A stretch of 64,000 nt of DNA from assembly GCF_036785885.1 (NCBI RefSeq), contig NC_092329.1:3534001-3598000 (forward strand). The letters are read 5' to 3'. The notes beneath the pieces are model-generated. The model was not told where the DNA came from. It saw only the letters and a list, made by a program, of their open reading frames with translations, and did not search any database. Of the stretch, positions 1 to 12,420 are shown piece after piece; position 1 is the first letter of the stretch; every line of letters begins with the position of its first letter. The DNA comes from Coffea arabica. Its lineage: Eukaryota; Streptophyta; Magnoliopsida; Gentianales; Rubiaceae. A program made the position numbers and the translations under genes.

Positions 1-1172
1 ATCTGGACAAATCAACTTTGTAAGAGCTCATATTAGTCCTAAACAATCTGCCTTCTTCATCATCACCACAAGCCCCAATTATTCCACAATTTACCCCGAA
101 GCCAGCAGCAAGGCCTCTAATAGTGTTTGCAACACTGCCTCCAGCCATGGTTTTCGAAGAAGATGAATTGTCATGAGAGGAAAGAATATGGGTGTTTACC
201 TCACTCAAGATACACTTCAGTTCCTCAGCAGTAACCTGTATACAGTAGAAAGGGAAAAGATAGAAGCTTTTACACAGCCGGACAATTATATTGAACAACT
301 CTAAATAGTTCTCAAACAGCAGTGGGAACATCCAAGTTTGATGTTGAATCACTGGTTTTACATCCTAGAACAATGACAGGAAGAAAACCACAAACAAGGG
401 AAGGTTGACACCCAACCACACAGAATACAACCATTGTACTTATATCACCAACTGACAACAATATATAATACAATGGACGAGTCACAAAGACAACCATCGT
501 ATCCCAACCACATCTAGTTGAGATCAAATATCTTCCAAGAAAGAACAATCAAAAGACTACAAAAGCAGCCCGTCTAATCACGAGATGCTGTGACCTCATG
601 GTTTAGAAATAGACAACATGTTAAGCACAATGAATCCTAACAGTAAATGATATTTTTTTTTTGGCTTACGGAATGGTATACTCAGTAAAACAGGAATTAC
701 GTGCCTCCAATTCTCTCTCCCGAAATGTTCTACATCAGTGTCTGGTGAGGATTCTGCTTCTAGTCCATAGTTACCTTAATGACTAATAAACTTAAAAGCC
801 AAGCACTCCTTGGAAACCAAAAGTCCCATCTAAAGAATTCACCTGAATTTCAGCTCCAGTGATCCAATTCAGCAATCTAAGTAAAATTCAATCTTTCACT
901 TTAACTAAAAACAGAGACATTGTTTGGGCATGCATCAATTCAGTATTCAATTAAGTTTAGAAGTGTTTGAAAATGAGTGAGTGAGAGAGAGAGAGTACAG
1001 GAAAGGAGCCACCAGGCTTGCCGGAGATTTCAGAAAGGAGGAACAAATCAACTTTAGCTACGTGGTCAACCAAGGCGGCTGGTTGTAGACCCAACACCAA
1101 AGGTGGAGGCCAAGTAGCACTGGTTTCTTTTCCAGTCTTGTTATAGTCCCTAGGCTGAAATTCAACACCCAT
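1..1172 (-). CDS. pfkB-family carbohydrate/nucleoside kinase, 5' part (runs off left edge)
   Basis: The exons seen are 999..1172 (58 codons, phase 0) and 1..235, which is open to the window edge; the intron is 236-998 (donor GTACTC, acceptor TACAG). The protein starts MGVEFQPRDYNK and continues with VLGLQPAALVDHVAKVD. Exon 2 carries the glycine-rich block AGGSVANTIRGLAAGFGV followed by GIIGACGDDEEG, the N-terminal pfkB signature that binds sugar or nucleoside. The family phosphorylates a sugar, nucleoside or related hydroxyl group with ATP, and the catalytic GAGD motif would lie beyond the left edge. The closest protein I can recall is Arabidopsis At1g19600, a pfkB-like protein without a firmly assigned substrate, so I give no symbol. 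The ATG at 1172 is the only in-frame start and fits the family. It is transcribed in the same direction as the gamma-CA gene to its right. Confidence 0.88.
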
Positions 1173-1322
1173 CTCTTCCTCTTCCTAGATTTAGGTAATC
1201 AGTCGGCCGATGAATGGTCCAGATGAAGCTTCCCTTCCCTTTGGGCGCCTGCACTCCGGCAATGGGACGTTGGATCGCCCTCCAGCCTCCTTCCCAGCTT
1301 TCTATCTACTCTGACATCATGG

Positions 1323-1330
1323 TATTTATA
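1323..1330 (-). promoter_or_regulatory. TATA box of the pfkB-like gene
   Basis: TATAAATA on the minus strand lies about 150 bp upstream of the ATG at 1172, a normal spacing for a plant TATA box plus 5' leader. It is a sequence match only. Confidence 0.5.
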
Positions 1331-4177
1331 GACAGGCCCGACTACTGAGAAGCGACTGAACAAAACAATTATCAGATGTTGTAGTGTGTAATTTTTTTTT
1401 CCCTTTTCTCTTCAGTTCTAAATTTTTTGGACTAATTAAGGGTTACGTTTTTTTTTTTTTTTGTACTTTTATCTTTTCCATCTTATAACAGAATAAATAA
1501 AAACAAGAGGTCATGCACTATTGTTTCTTTTGTCTTTTCCCCTCAATTATAATGGGAAATTTTCAAATTTGGTACAAATTGAAGTAATAGTAGCCTATAG
1601 TAAGATGTACGTCCTTGAATAAGAATAAAAATTTTCACCTATAATTGCATATTTTCATTTTAGAAGTATCTCGACTTCAAAGATTATTCTGACTTTTCTT
1701 TTAAATTTTTTTCATTACAAATGAAGTTTTTTTTATTACAGGTAAGATTCGAATCCTCAACCTACAATCCAAAGAAGGATTTAGTCATACTAGCCCATTC
1801 GTGTTATGTTATGTGGTTGTGCAGTACAGGACCTGATTTGGGCGAATTACCTAGAAGCCATGTACTTACTATAAAGTTAAACTTGGCAAAAGGATGTGGT
1901 GGAACATTTTTTTTTTATTTTAATATTTTACAAAAAAAAAAAACTTCACTTGATTTGCTGATTCTTTGTGCATGAGTAAAGCTTTTTATATGCTCGTACA
2001 TAATTGTGTTTGTTCACCAAAATCCACTTTCAACCAAAAGTACCATTAGAAGTGAAATATAGTTTAATAATTTGGTGCTACATGCTAAGATTGGACTACT
2101 GGAAGCAGCATAATCAAGGCTTAAGGACTCCAATGATGGTGGGAATTGGGCAGTAGTGTACATGACCATTTTTATTTCTTGGTCGAGGAAAGTGGGCGGC
2201 AGGATCATATGGAATTAAACTACATTTGTTCGTTCGACTTGCATTTCCTGCGTAGAATAGCAGAATCTATCTCATTGATTTTCGTTTGAAGAGAAGATGA
2301 TTCATACATGTTGTGGCTCATCAAGAACTATACATGAACTATTCTCTCGATGTTGTACATTTCTTTTTCTCGTGTAGCCTAGTAAAATTAGGACACTCTG
2401 GAAAAATGATCAAAGAAGCTTCACAAAGGGTTTTGTCTCTTGTTATTTGGTGGTTCTCCATATCTTATAGTATATATATAGGATAACATGCAGATATTCT
2501 TCATCCACCTTTCAACACTAATTAACTCGGTTCTACATCTATTCTTGGTTGGTTAACTACTACAATGTCGAATAGGGCAGGGAGGTTTTAGTTATTCTCA
2601 AGATTTATCCTAATCCGGGTTAACCTTTTGTTTATGCTAGTTGTGGGGATTCAAATCAAGAGGAGATGATCAGCCCTGCACAAAACAACAGTACTAGCTA
2701 GAGATCACATGACCAGATTCTAACGTAATAGCCTCTAACGGAGGATATGGCCGAAAGAGCGGATGGATGGATGTAAAGCCACCAGCTGTATACTTCCATC
2801 AGCTACTGCAATTTTGTGTGGACCAAAGAAAGCAGCCCACAACTTTCTTGATTTCTTGGACTCATTTTGTCTTGGAACTTTATCCATAGGGAGGCAGGAG
2901 GGAGGAAGATGGAATAATTGAACAATAAATTTTTTTTTTTTTTTTTTGAAAAAAGTGCAGAGCCTGGGAGACCTCAATTATTTGAGATGTTGAAATATTT
3001 GTGGTCATTGTTCTTTGCCTGGAAGTATATTATACACTAGGAATTAAGAATAGCAGGACTTGAGATGCATCTTTCATCTAAAAGTTTTAATTAGCTTTAA
3101 ACGAAAAAAAAGAAGAAAAGAAGTCAATAATAGGAAGACAGGGGGTCCAATCCACGCATACAAGTTCAATTGGCAAAGAATCCAGGAGAGCCAAACAAAT
3201 AAAAAGATTCGAATCATGCATGCTTGGAATGATTGAGAGGACAAAGGACAAGCCCTTTTGTTTTTAATATAGTCCAGAAAGCAGCTGAATTTCCGGGATG
3301 GCTCATCTTCTTTGCCTCTTCCTGCTCCAGTCGGCCAACACTTTTCAAGATTCCACTTTTGTTATTCAAACTTTTGGATACGCAACAATTACAGGGAATA
3401 TGTCAGTCCTTCCACATAATTATAATTTACTTCTGAAAGAAGAAGAATTACTAGTAGTTTATTAGTACTTGCTATTTGTTTCTCCAATCATGCTCAGGCT
3501 GATGCACATGGATTAGCCATTAGATCCTGCTACAGCTATAGCCTAGCAGGCCGGGTCATTTTAGCAGCATATGGAATAATTTTCAGGCAGCAATTTGAGG
3601 TCCACAAAAAGTATTCACTACAACCCCCCTTTTTTTGTCTTTTTAATTTTCTTTTGGCGTTAAGAATTAAGAAGAGATGAGTTTGAGCTGGAACTAATCA
3701 AACAGTTTGACATACAGCAAAAGAGATAGTAGTAATTTCGAAGTATAACTGATCCACACTGTCTGATAAACTTCTCCAGAACTTAAAAAGGATCAGATTG
3801 GTCGCTCAAGATTGGGACGTTAGCTCTACAGGATATTCAAGAATAAGGAAAACAAGAGAACGTTAGACGTTGCGTAAAATAAAGGGTATCAGCCAACAAA
3901 GGGCGGCTATTCGTGCATATTGCTCCGCAACATTGGTTTCTCTCCGGAGAGGAAAAAAGCATCTCCGGAGATAAAGATTAGCTAGCTGAGCCAGAAGTTC
4001 AGATGCAAGTGTCGTGATGCATGAATCTACCCTTAAAGAAGTCTATAGTGTTATTCTGGAAGGAGGTGACCGACCATTTCCGGATTAGATATTTGCAGAG
4101 GATAGCTTCTACTGACCATGAAGCCTCGAGGGGCAAGCGAATAGGTGTAAACATACTATCAAACTAAAAAAAAGATC
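1331..4177. other. Intergenic region, no gene seen
   Basis: This is AT-rich DNA between the pfkB-like promoter and the 3' end of the gamma-CA gene. It holds A/T runs (1450-1462, 2932-2947). Around 1741-1785 there is a phrase, gattcgaatcc followed by cctacaatcc, that recurs in similar form at 15967-16000 and is probably an old repeat fragment. The last few hundred bases before 4177 presumably hold the 3' UTR of the gamma-CA gene. Small open frames here show no family resemblance. Confidence 0.5.
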
Positions 4178-7100
4178 TTACTGGGTGCCCTTTTGTGGTT
4201 TATCTGGTAAGATGTTATCTGGAAGAACGAGTTCTGGTGGAGTTTCACGAATAACTCCTAGCATTGAATCATACTCCTCGTCACGGCGAGAATACTTCTT
4301 GCGAAGAACTTTCTCAAATTCAATCTCATCAAAGGATTTTGCATTTTCAGCAGCATGGACCTGTGCTAGGTTGCAGTAATTGGTTGCAGATTGGGATATA
4401 AAGGCTATCTCTTCATCACTGAGCTTTCTGAGGACCTTGGCTGGATTACCTCCCCAGACCTATGGCAAATTAGCAGATATCTCAGACAAAGCTGACAAAG
4501 ACTAAGACTTAAACGTCAATAGAACCATATTTAAAAAACAACAGCATCAACATTACTTTCAAAAGGAGGAAAAGAAAAAGTAAAACCATTGAGCTCTCCT
4601 TTTAAATTTTGGAAAGAATGGGAAAGATTAAAATAATTGCCTGTCCACTGGGGATCCTCATGTTTTGCCTCACAAGGGCACCCGCAGCAACCATGGCATG
4701 CTTCTCCAAGACTGCTCCATCAAGAAGCGCAGCTCCCATACCAACAAAAGCCTCATCCTCAACAGTACAGCCATGTAAAACAGCACTATGACCTGCGTGG
4801 ATTCAATTTGAGTACTATACCAAAAGTCGGATAGGACTCGTGGGGAAAAATAGAAAGTTTCAATTTCTGACCATACATGAAAGCAGAATCATTAAACAGG
4901 ATGCTCACCAATAGTTACATTATCTCCAATGATGGTAGGAAGCACTTTCCCGCTTAGATTGGATTTTGCCACATGAACAAGGGAGTTATCCTGTATATTA
5001 GTTCCAGACCCAACAGTGATGCTGTTAACATCTCCTGCAGATAAAAAGATGGATCCAGATGAAGGTTAGTGACAGATAACAGCATTCTCTTCCTATTTCT
5101 TGTCTCCTTTCTTTGGAAGTTAAGGGTGTAGAGGAAAATTCTTGAACCAATTTTGCATGTTAAATCTCAGATGAAAAGGGTGGTCATAAGTTCTCTTAAA
5201 TGTTATCATCTTGTATTCTCAAACCCCGCTCCCCCCCCCCCCCCTCCTTTTTTCTTTTCTTTGGAGTCGCATGGGCAGCAGAAGTATGCAATCCCACAGT
5301 GAGGGTAGCCCTATGTTCCTATCAAAACTTAAGCAGGCAGCAACATAATTTCTGAATGACAAATACCTTCAAGAACTAATCACCTCCACAAATTCAAAAT
5401 GAAATTCCACAGGTCAGAGAGAGAGAGTAGGCAAAATGGTACAGTAGTGGGGTGAAGAGAAGTGAATGCAACTGGAAAGGAAAACAATCATTTACGTGCA
5501 AAAAAAGTACTGCCTGAATGGGCATTACTTTGGAAAATCTGGAAGTGGCATAAAAGAATGACATACAAGAATGATCACGATGAATACAAAGGAGGGTACT
5601 TAAAAACATATCTCTTTCTCTCTCTGGGCTTAGAAAATTGCATCCTAAAATTTCAGACAATGATGTGCACAGCTGCAGCAACCTTTTTACCCTTCTTGAA
5701 GGTTATTAATCATTTTGATATCTTTTTATTTTCTTTTCACACAAAGACCCTTAAGGACATGAAAACAAGCGTAATGTATCAGATCTTTCAAGAATATGTA
5801 GATTTAGTTTCTCATGCAACAAGTAACAAATTCTCGTTGCATTCTGATGGTATTAGAGCCCTAAAACTAAAAGAATACCAAAATCGTTCAAAAGGAATAT
5901 CATAAGCAAATACTATATACTTTAACAACTTTCTTAAGCATCTGACTGAAGATAAAATGCAGCAATATTTCAAAATTGAATCTCCTTGTACAACATCAGG
6001 CAAACTTCAGATGTCTGCTTTCTTTTTTTACAATTAATTTTTTTTTTGGGCATGTCTGCTTTCTTCTTTTAACTGAAGGGCTAAAAAATTTTGCTCTCAT
6101 ATTACTGAGCAGCAAAAAATTTAGTCATAACCAATTGAAAAAATTAAGAAAACCAAAAATCATGAAGAGGGACCATATGCCACATGCAGAAGTTATATTC
6201 GAACTCTTCTTTGGTGTCAAAGTAATAGCTATGAATAGTCATCAACCAAGCAACAAAATGACTGAAAAACTGCTGTTGAACATCCTCCAGGCATGTAACA
6301 GTCTGAATTGCTATGGATATAAACATAATTTCTGAGTGAAGCACTGACCTCTCAGAACACATCCATACCAAATAGATGACCCTCTTCCCACTTGAACATC
6401 CCCAATGATGGAGGCACTTGGGGCTACAAAGGCTTCCTTATCAACCAGAGGAGCTTTATCGAATATGTTCATCAATGTACGGTGTCTAGACACTGAAGAA
6501 CAAACAAGCGAGTAAAAATGCAGAAGCAAAATGCAGCTCATAAGAGAATTTGGTAATTGACATTTAGGGATGGGATAGCCAATAACTAAGCAAAAACTGG
6601 GCACAGAAGTGCATTGAATGAAATCTGAATCAACAGGCTTAAAATGTGCTTTGATTCAGAACGCTAGTAGCCAGGATACATATAAGTTGCCCTACGAGGG
6701 GCCTTAAGGTTACATTCATCCTCAAAAAGTGCAATTATAGGGTCAGGAAGTATTGGCACAACAAAGAAAATAAGTAAGATGAAAAAGTATAGGTAGCAAA
6801 ATCTGAAGCACCAAGCATACATGTTCATCAAAGAAAAAACTAAAGGTCTAAAATCGATCCAAATGCAGAATGAAAATTTCCAGCACGAGTTCCTAACATG
6901 TACTTGAAACTACTGCAAGAGTTTCAACTAAAACACTTCATACTAATTAAATTTAGTATTGCACATTTCTATAACTTCTTTCCTCGCATTTCCTCATTAA
7001 ATGTCATCAGAGAAATGGTTTGAACTTAACATCCCACATATGTATATTATGACACACATAAACCATGAGGCCATCTAACTCATTTGAAGGGGTGATCCAT

Positions 7101-7520
7101 AAAATAGAATCCCTTCCTCTTTTTTTTTTTTGGTTTTTTGGTCACTCACCAGCAAAGAATTACATAATTCGCTCCCCACTAAACCGTCTCAGCAAGATCC
7201 TATTGCCAGTTAATTTGAGCAAGATTAAAACTTTACCGGAAAAAATTGACAAATAGCTCAATTAGCCCAACAATCTGAAGATAAACGAAGAAAAGAAATT
7301 TAGATGGGCGTCAACATTTGTCAACATTTGTACCAAAAGAAAGAAAAAAGAAAAAGCTGTGGACGCAAGTATGTTAAAGGTGAGAATGAGGTGGGCGCAA
7401 CTTACATTGTTCTTGGAAATAATAATTTCCTTGGAGACGGCAGCCAAGGCGATCGAGGGCTTGACCCGTCTCTCTGATCCAAAACCCAACTGTATACACT
7501 GCTCTTCCCAGGGTTCCCAT
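4178..7520 (-). CDS. GAMMACA1: Gamma-type carbonic anhydrase (mitochondrial complex I subunit)
   Basis: The exons are 7406..7520, 6349..6492, 4909..5034, 4641..4792 and 4178..4459, giving 819 nt and 272 residues. The N-terminus, MGTLGRAVYTVGFWIRETGQ, matches plant gamma-CA1/2. The left-handed beta-helix hexapeptides run from about residue 60 to 200. All three zinc-binding histidines are present: H107 (in LVHVAKSN), H130 and H135 (in GHSAVLHGC). The active-site region RGDVNSITVG is also intact. Plant gamma-CAs form the matrix-facing spherical domain of mitochondrial complex I and are needed for its assembly; catalysis in vivo is debated. The C-terminus ends DNILPDKPQKGTQ. The intron between exons 4 and 5 (4460-4640) begins with GC, not GT; the other introns are GT-AG. 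The second intron (5035-6348) carries a C-run at 5228-5244. The symbol is by similarity and presumed synteny; gamma-CA2 is the alternative. Confidence 0.95.
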
Positions 7521-9815
7521 GATGATGATGACTCAGGATTGATAATCGATCAGCTCCTCCAGGAGAGGTGTTTTATGGGGTTTTTCCAGCTAAGACTAAG
7601 GGTGAGTCAGGGTTTTAGCCGTTTGGATAGGCCTTGGAACTTGAAGGGCATCTTTGGTAATCGGCATGCATAGCAGACCTCCTGTTTATTTGATGGAGTC
7701 ACATTTCTCCTCTAATTTGTTCTGTTAATTGCAAAATAGGCTCTTGCACTTTCATGTGCTACATTGCTGCCATTACATGATACGGTCTTTCTTTTTCCCT
7801 TTTTCTTGATAATCATTTCAATAAGGTAAGCACTCGAAGTACCTCTAATCTAAAGCATTCTGATCACACTTTGTTTTGATTGCTGCTTATTAATAGCTTA
7901 TTGGGACGTGCTTAGCAATCCATTTTAGACTTTTGGAATTTTAGGCGAACCTTTTTACGAAAATCCCCTCAAAAAAAGAAGAAGAAAACTACTGTTTCCC
8001 ATAATTGAGATTTTGGGGATATATTTCAAAATGGAATGCAACAAATTTACTTGAAGTGTAAGATGGATGCACATTGAACAATTTCACCGTTTAGGTCCAG
8101 TACTCCAGTCTGGTTGGAATTTGGAATTGAATACTCGGAGTCGGAGGCATGTAATTTTTGTTCTTACAGCCTTTGGAAGTGCCAAGAAAAACTGGAATTG
8201 TACCAAGGAAATGAAGAGATTTCAATACTGTTTCACCTGGCTGAAGTGGTACAAACTTAAACACTCTGATATCATACAGACATGTTACCTTCACTTAATT
8301 ATGCTACCTTCACTTGATGAACACATAATAAGAGAGTGAGACATGAAGCGTTGATTGAACTCCTTCAACGTATATTTCTACTGTTTTTGTATAAAAAACA
8401 TAATCCGAATCACTTGCTTTTGTCAGTTGATCCATGTAACATCAAGGTACATAAAAGCTTCGAATGGAAGAGGCGTATGGCGATGGTAAATTCTCAGTCA
8501 CACCAACAGCAAAGTGGCACAATGACTTTTCAAGGGTGTTCTAATATTTGTCTTGGATAGTTCAGCTCCTCATCGACTCCTGAGGCGGCTTGGAACGGTT
8601 GCCGCTACTGCGATATATGTCTTGCGGGTTTCTTGCGTTGAAGGATTCTACACTGTTGATATCCTGAATTTGTTGACTGGACTTCTATCCCCTAAGGCTG
8701 GAAGCTTTAGATGGTGTTCCGTTGCCAGCTAATGTCTCCGATGAATTTAGGCCTTTTATTCGGTGTCTTCCTGGATTCAGATTCTGGTGAGAGTAGCTCC
8801 TCTTTCACAAATTCACAAGATCTAGGAAGAAGTTAACAAAGTTTAGCAGATAACATAATCTTGTAAAGGGGTCAGGGATGCAAAACCGACATGTCAAATA
8901 CAGAAGTGCTGTTAGTTTCTTCTTTGCTGATCGATTGTTGAGTTACAGATTCTTTCCAGTTTGACCTGTACTGCTATTAATGGATAGTACTGTTGTTTAG
9001 AACCCGTTCAATCAACGTCAATTTTTCGGTTCTGTCTCGAGCTGTTTCAATTTTACTAATATTAATCAAACCTTCTGACATATATTCTACTTCTAAATGT
9101 GACAACTTGGCATTCATCATTAGTTCAAGCGGTGACTTTTTGATCAGCATACTCTTCCTAGTATTCGTTAGTAGAACCTTCATTCTCAGTTCATCTAAAC
9201 AAGTACAAGAAAAACGGAGTAACCCGTTGCATAAGAACATCTTATCAGACGGAGAAAGTGACTCGTTACCCTTTTCAACAGCGAAATGACCCCTCGGCCT
9301 AGGAAATTCTTAACACACTGAGGATTAAATATGCTTCTCATGATACTCATCAAATATTGCTAGTTTGTTCTTCGGATATGAAGAGGATTCCGTGGAGGTT
9401 TGGGAGAAAGTCTGCGTTCTATAGAGTCCTCTGTACAGCGTAGCAATACCAATGTCCAGGCTTTGAGCATTTCATTAGTCCTTGACTCGAGTTCAACAAG
9501 ACATGCCAGATCGATTGTTAATGACAAAAGATTTTTATTGGTGCAACAAACTTCCAACAACTCAACACCAGAAGGCACAAGGTCATTATCAAATATCATC
9601 CCAATATCTGACTTTCTATCCATGACATCATAATACAAATAATAGTGTATACCAAACAGCATAGTGGGTTAGAATCTTCAAACATCACTTGCTAATTGTT
9701 TCTTAAACATGGCCAGCTAAAGTGACAAAAAGTCTCCTCCTACCACCCCCCCAACCCTAGATAAAAGCCTTCAGAAGACTTGATCAAATATGTATCACTC
9801 AAGTTTCTCCAACAA
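7521..9815. other. Intergenic region; gamma-CA promoter and unassigned open segments
   Basis: The first few hundred bases should hold the 5' UTR and promoter of the gamma-CA gene. Three stretches have unusually few stops: 8566-8731 (+), 8977-9240 (-) and 9360-9662 (-). The two minus-strand segments lie in different frames. I recognise no domain in any of them, and 9400-9633 is open on both strands. They may be the worn remains of a gene or chance open frames. I see nothing else here. Confidence 0.35.
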
Positions 9816-10419
9816 ATGAGTGGGAGAACTTTTGTCTTGATTTTGTTCTTCTGGGCACTACTCACCATTGTCACCCCTATGCTTGTCCGCTTGTCCGCTT
9901 CTGCCAAACCCCACGTTGAATTCAAGGCCAAGGGTAAGAAAACCAAGAGATGTTTGTTGCTCATGTAATTTTTACACCTTCAGATTTCATTTCCAAATTC
10001 TTGTTTTTCAGAAGCAATATTTGGTCACGGGAAGAAGTAATTTTTTGTTTTTCAGAAGCAGTACTCTATTGAGCTCAATGCCAATTTGCTATAAGTTTGA
10101 CTTATATTGGGGTAGCAATTAGTGCAAGGTCCTGAACCAAGAGGAAAATGAAGCATGATAATTGGCTTTGGTTTACTTTCTTGTAGGGGAAACACGAGAG
10201 GAGATGTACACTAGGAGGTTTTTGGAGATGTTGCCTAGAAGAGCACTTGTTCCTACAATGCTGCACAAGGCTCCATTGGCACCAGAGCCACCAGCTTCCG
10301 CACCAGCACCAGAACCAGAACCAGAACCAGAACCATCATTAGTAGTCAATGGCCTAGAACTTTTTGTAGATGGGGATAAATTGATACCCCATAAAGCACA
10401 TGAGCTGCTGCTCAGATGA
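9816..10419 (+). CDS. Small secreted or membrane-anchored protein, unknown function
   Basis: Two exons (9816..9933 and 10187..10419) join with GTAAG...TTGTAG borders and code for 116 residues. An N-terminal hydrophobic segment at residues 5-22 (FVLILFFWALLTIVTPML) is followed by LSASAKP, which looks like a signal peptide and cleavage region or a signal anchor. The middle is basic and Arg-rich (EEMYTRRFLEMLPRR). Next comes a Pro/Glu/Ala stretch with PEPEPEPEP coded by a CCAGAA microsatellite, then a tail ending HELLLR. An in-frame ATG at 9780 would add 12 residues; I prefer 9816 because the hydrophobic segment then sits at the very N-terminus. The intron has a duplicated 16-bp acceptor-like block (10001-10016 and 10045-10060). 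The precursor shape would suit a secreted peptide, but I recognise no known peptide motif. Confidence 0.65.
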
Positions 10420-11524
10420 ATTTGGTCCGGATTATTGAGCAAACCATCATGAGACAAGTGTTCATTTTTATTGAGAAGGTGGTTGGGCACGATTGTAAAT
10501 AGAATGTTGGTAGGTTATTTTACCATAGAATTTTTTTTTTTTTTAGTATTCTTTTTTTCCCCCTTCCCTTGTGGTTATTCTCAACAATAAAAAGCACAGA
10601 TAGAAAAGTATTTAAATTTACAGACTTCTATTAACAGGTTAATTTTGAGCTCAAGGGCAATAAGAGTGGAAAATTGAGGAAGAAATGCAATGTGTTTATA
10701 TATATGAAAGAAAGGAATATATACAAATTACACATAGTTCAGTCTATATTAATTCCAAGATGTCATCATTTTCTTTAATCTTCTTCTTTCTTCTTTCTAA
10801 TTTTTTTTTTTTATTCCCATCCATTAAGTTTTGCATTGGCGATGGATATGGTAAATATACCCTGTTCTTAAATTTTTTTAAAAAAAATCTAGATGGGCTC
10901 TAGTATTGGGCTGAAATACTACAATAAAACCAATCTAGATTCTTTAAGTTGGATGGGCCGCATGTGTGGCGTCCACCGTGTAAACAATGAGAACGGGGTC
11001 CTCCTTGTCCAATTCGTGAAGTAAAAGTAAATTTTTCTGTTTGGTTGGCAGGAAAATTGTTTGGATACTGTTAGGAATCTGTTACAAATCACCCCAAAAA
11101 GCCCATCGTCTTTATCATGTTCGGACAGTGTTAAAAATCTTGAGAGGAAGAATCTGGGTGAACATCTATTCAAATGTTTGGTTTATAATAATTATGTAAC
11201 ATCAGATTGCCATAAACATTCCTGCAAGCGTAATGTGGAATTGTTATTGTGAACCCCTTGTTTACATAATGGATGAAACACACCGTGCTTTAGTTCAATG
11301 GGGACGTATTTGAGATTATAAATAAACTTCCATTAAAGGTTCCTTAACAAAGTTTTGCTGTTGACATCATTGCTGTCTCTGATTAAAGAAACACGTCAAG
11401 AGTGAAATTCAAGCATCCCTAATTGAACAACCACCGGACACAATCATCACAGGCTTGGGTTTAACGTATAATTATGCACCTGCCACTCGACAACAAACGT
11501 CAAACTCTTAGTTCACCACAACGG
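10420..11524. other. Intergenic region, no gene seen
   Basis: AT-rich DNA with T-runs (10531-10544, 10801-10812). The first part presumably holds the 3' UTR of the small secreted-protein gene. I see no gene or clear transposon end. Confidence 0.4.
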
Positions 11525-11985
11525 CAATGGCACAGTTATGATTGCGTGTTGTCAAAGCTAGGGGTGCACACAACTCAAGCCGCTTGTGAGTAGCTTGAGT
11601 CGGAGGTCGAACTCGAGTTCAAAGATATTTCGCTCATTAACTCGTGAATCTACTCGATTATATATATATGTATATATGCAATGATACAGTTATAATTGCA
11701 TATTGTCAAAGTTAGGAGTGCATACAACATGAACCGCTCGTGAGTCGTCCGAGTAAGAGGTTGAACTCGAGTTCAAAGATATTCCGCTAGTTTATTCGTG
11801 AACCAATAGTGAAATTACATATATATTTTTAATATTTTATTATTTATTAAGAAAAATTACTATTTTATTCATGTTTTTTAAAAATAAAATAATTATTATT
11901 TTTTATTTTTTTAAGCTCGAACTCGAGTTTTACATTGAGAGTTCGTCGAATTCGAGTTCGAGTTTGATAAAATTAAGCAGAGAAT
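11525..11985. repeat. Dispersed repeat with internal 154-bp tandem duplication
   Basis: Two diverged copies of one unit begin at 11525 (caatggcacagttatgattg) and 11679 (caatgatacagttataattg). Each contains gtcaaag, a ctcgtgagt-like phrase, gaactcgagttcaaagatat and a cgtgaa end. The copies are followed by an AT-rich block (11811-11925) and by ctcgag/ttcgag phrases to about 11985. The AT block and flanks resemble the reverse complement of 28140-28600, so this is a dispersed non-coding family. No coding capacity or terminal inverted repeat was found. Confidence 0.65.
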
Positions 11986-12420
11986 CGATTTGATTAGGGC
12001 AAAGCTCTTCTCTTTTGCAACCCTAGTCAAAGCCTATTCTTTCAATGGTCGCATTAGTGTTGTATTTACTGCCATGTCAATTACATTGGCCGATAATCCC
12101 ACAAAGAGTCAGAAGTTATTAGCAGCAATTCACAAGATTGAATTATAAAATGAGTTGCAAAGTGATATGGCAAAAGCATTGTAGAAAGTGGAAAACGACT
12201 CGCTTCATTACTACCTCATCATTCCCACAAAGGGGCAGAGAATGTACAACACTAATATGGATAACACTCCTCATATATTTGAAACATGAGCTAAAAATAT
12301 GAAGTAAAACCAAATGTAGCAGAAGTATTTAACAAAGATCATTACAAGACATTCAACACAAAGGCTTTGACAAAGTTTATCAGCCAAGGCCATGACCATA
12401 TTAGAAGACCGATGAACTTC

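Noticed and set aside
1741-1785. gattcgaatcc phrases resembling a tRNA or SINE B-box (also near 15967)
   Set aside because: No A-box at the right spacing and no cloverleaf; treated as repeat fragments.
5462-6371. Frames of up to 147 codons between gamma-CA exons
   Set aside because: They lie in intron 2 of the gamma-CA gene and show no domain; the flanking exons splice cleanly over them.
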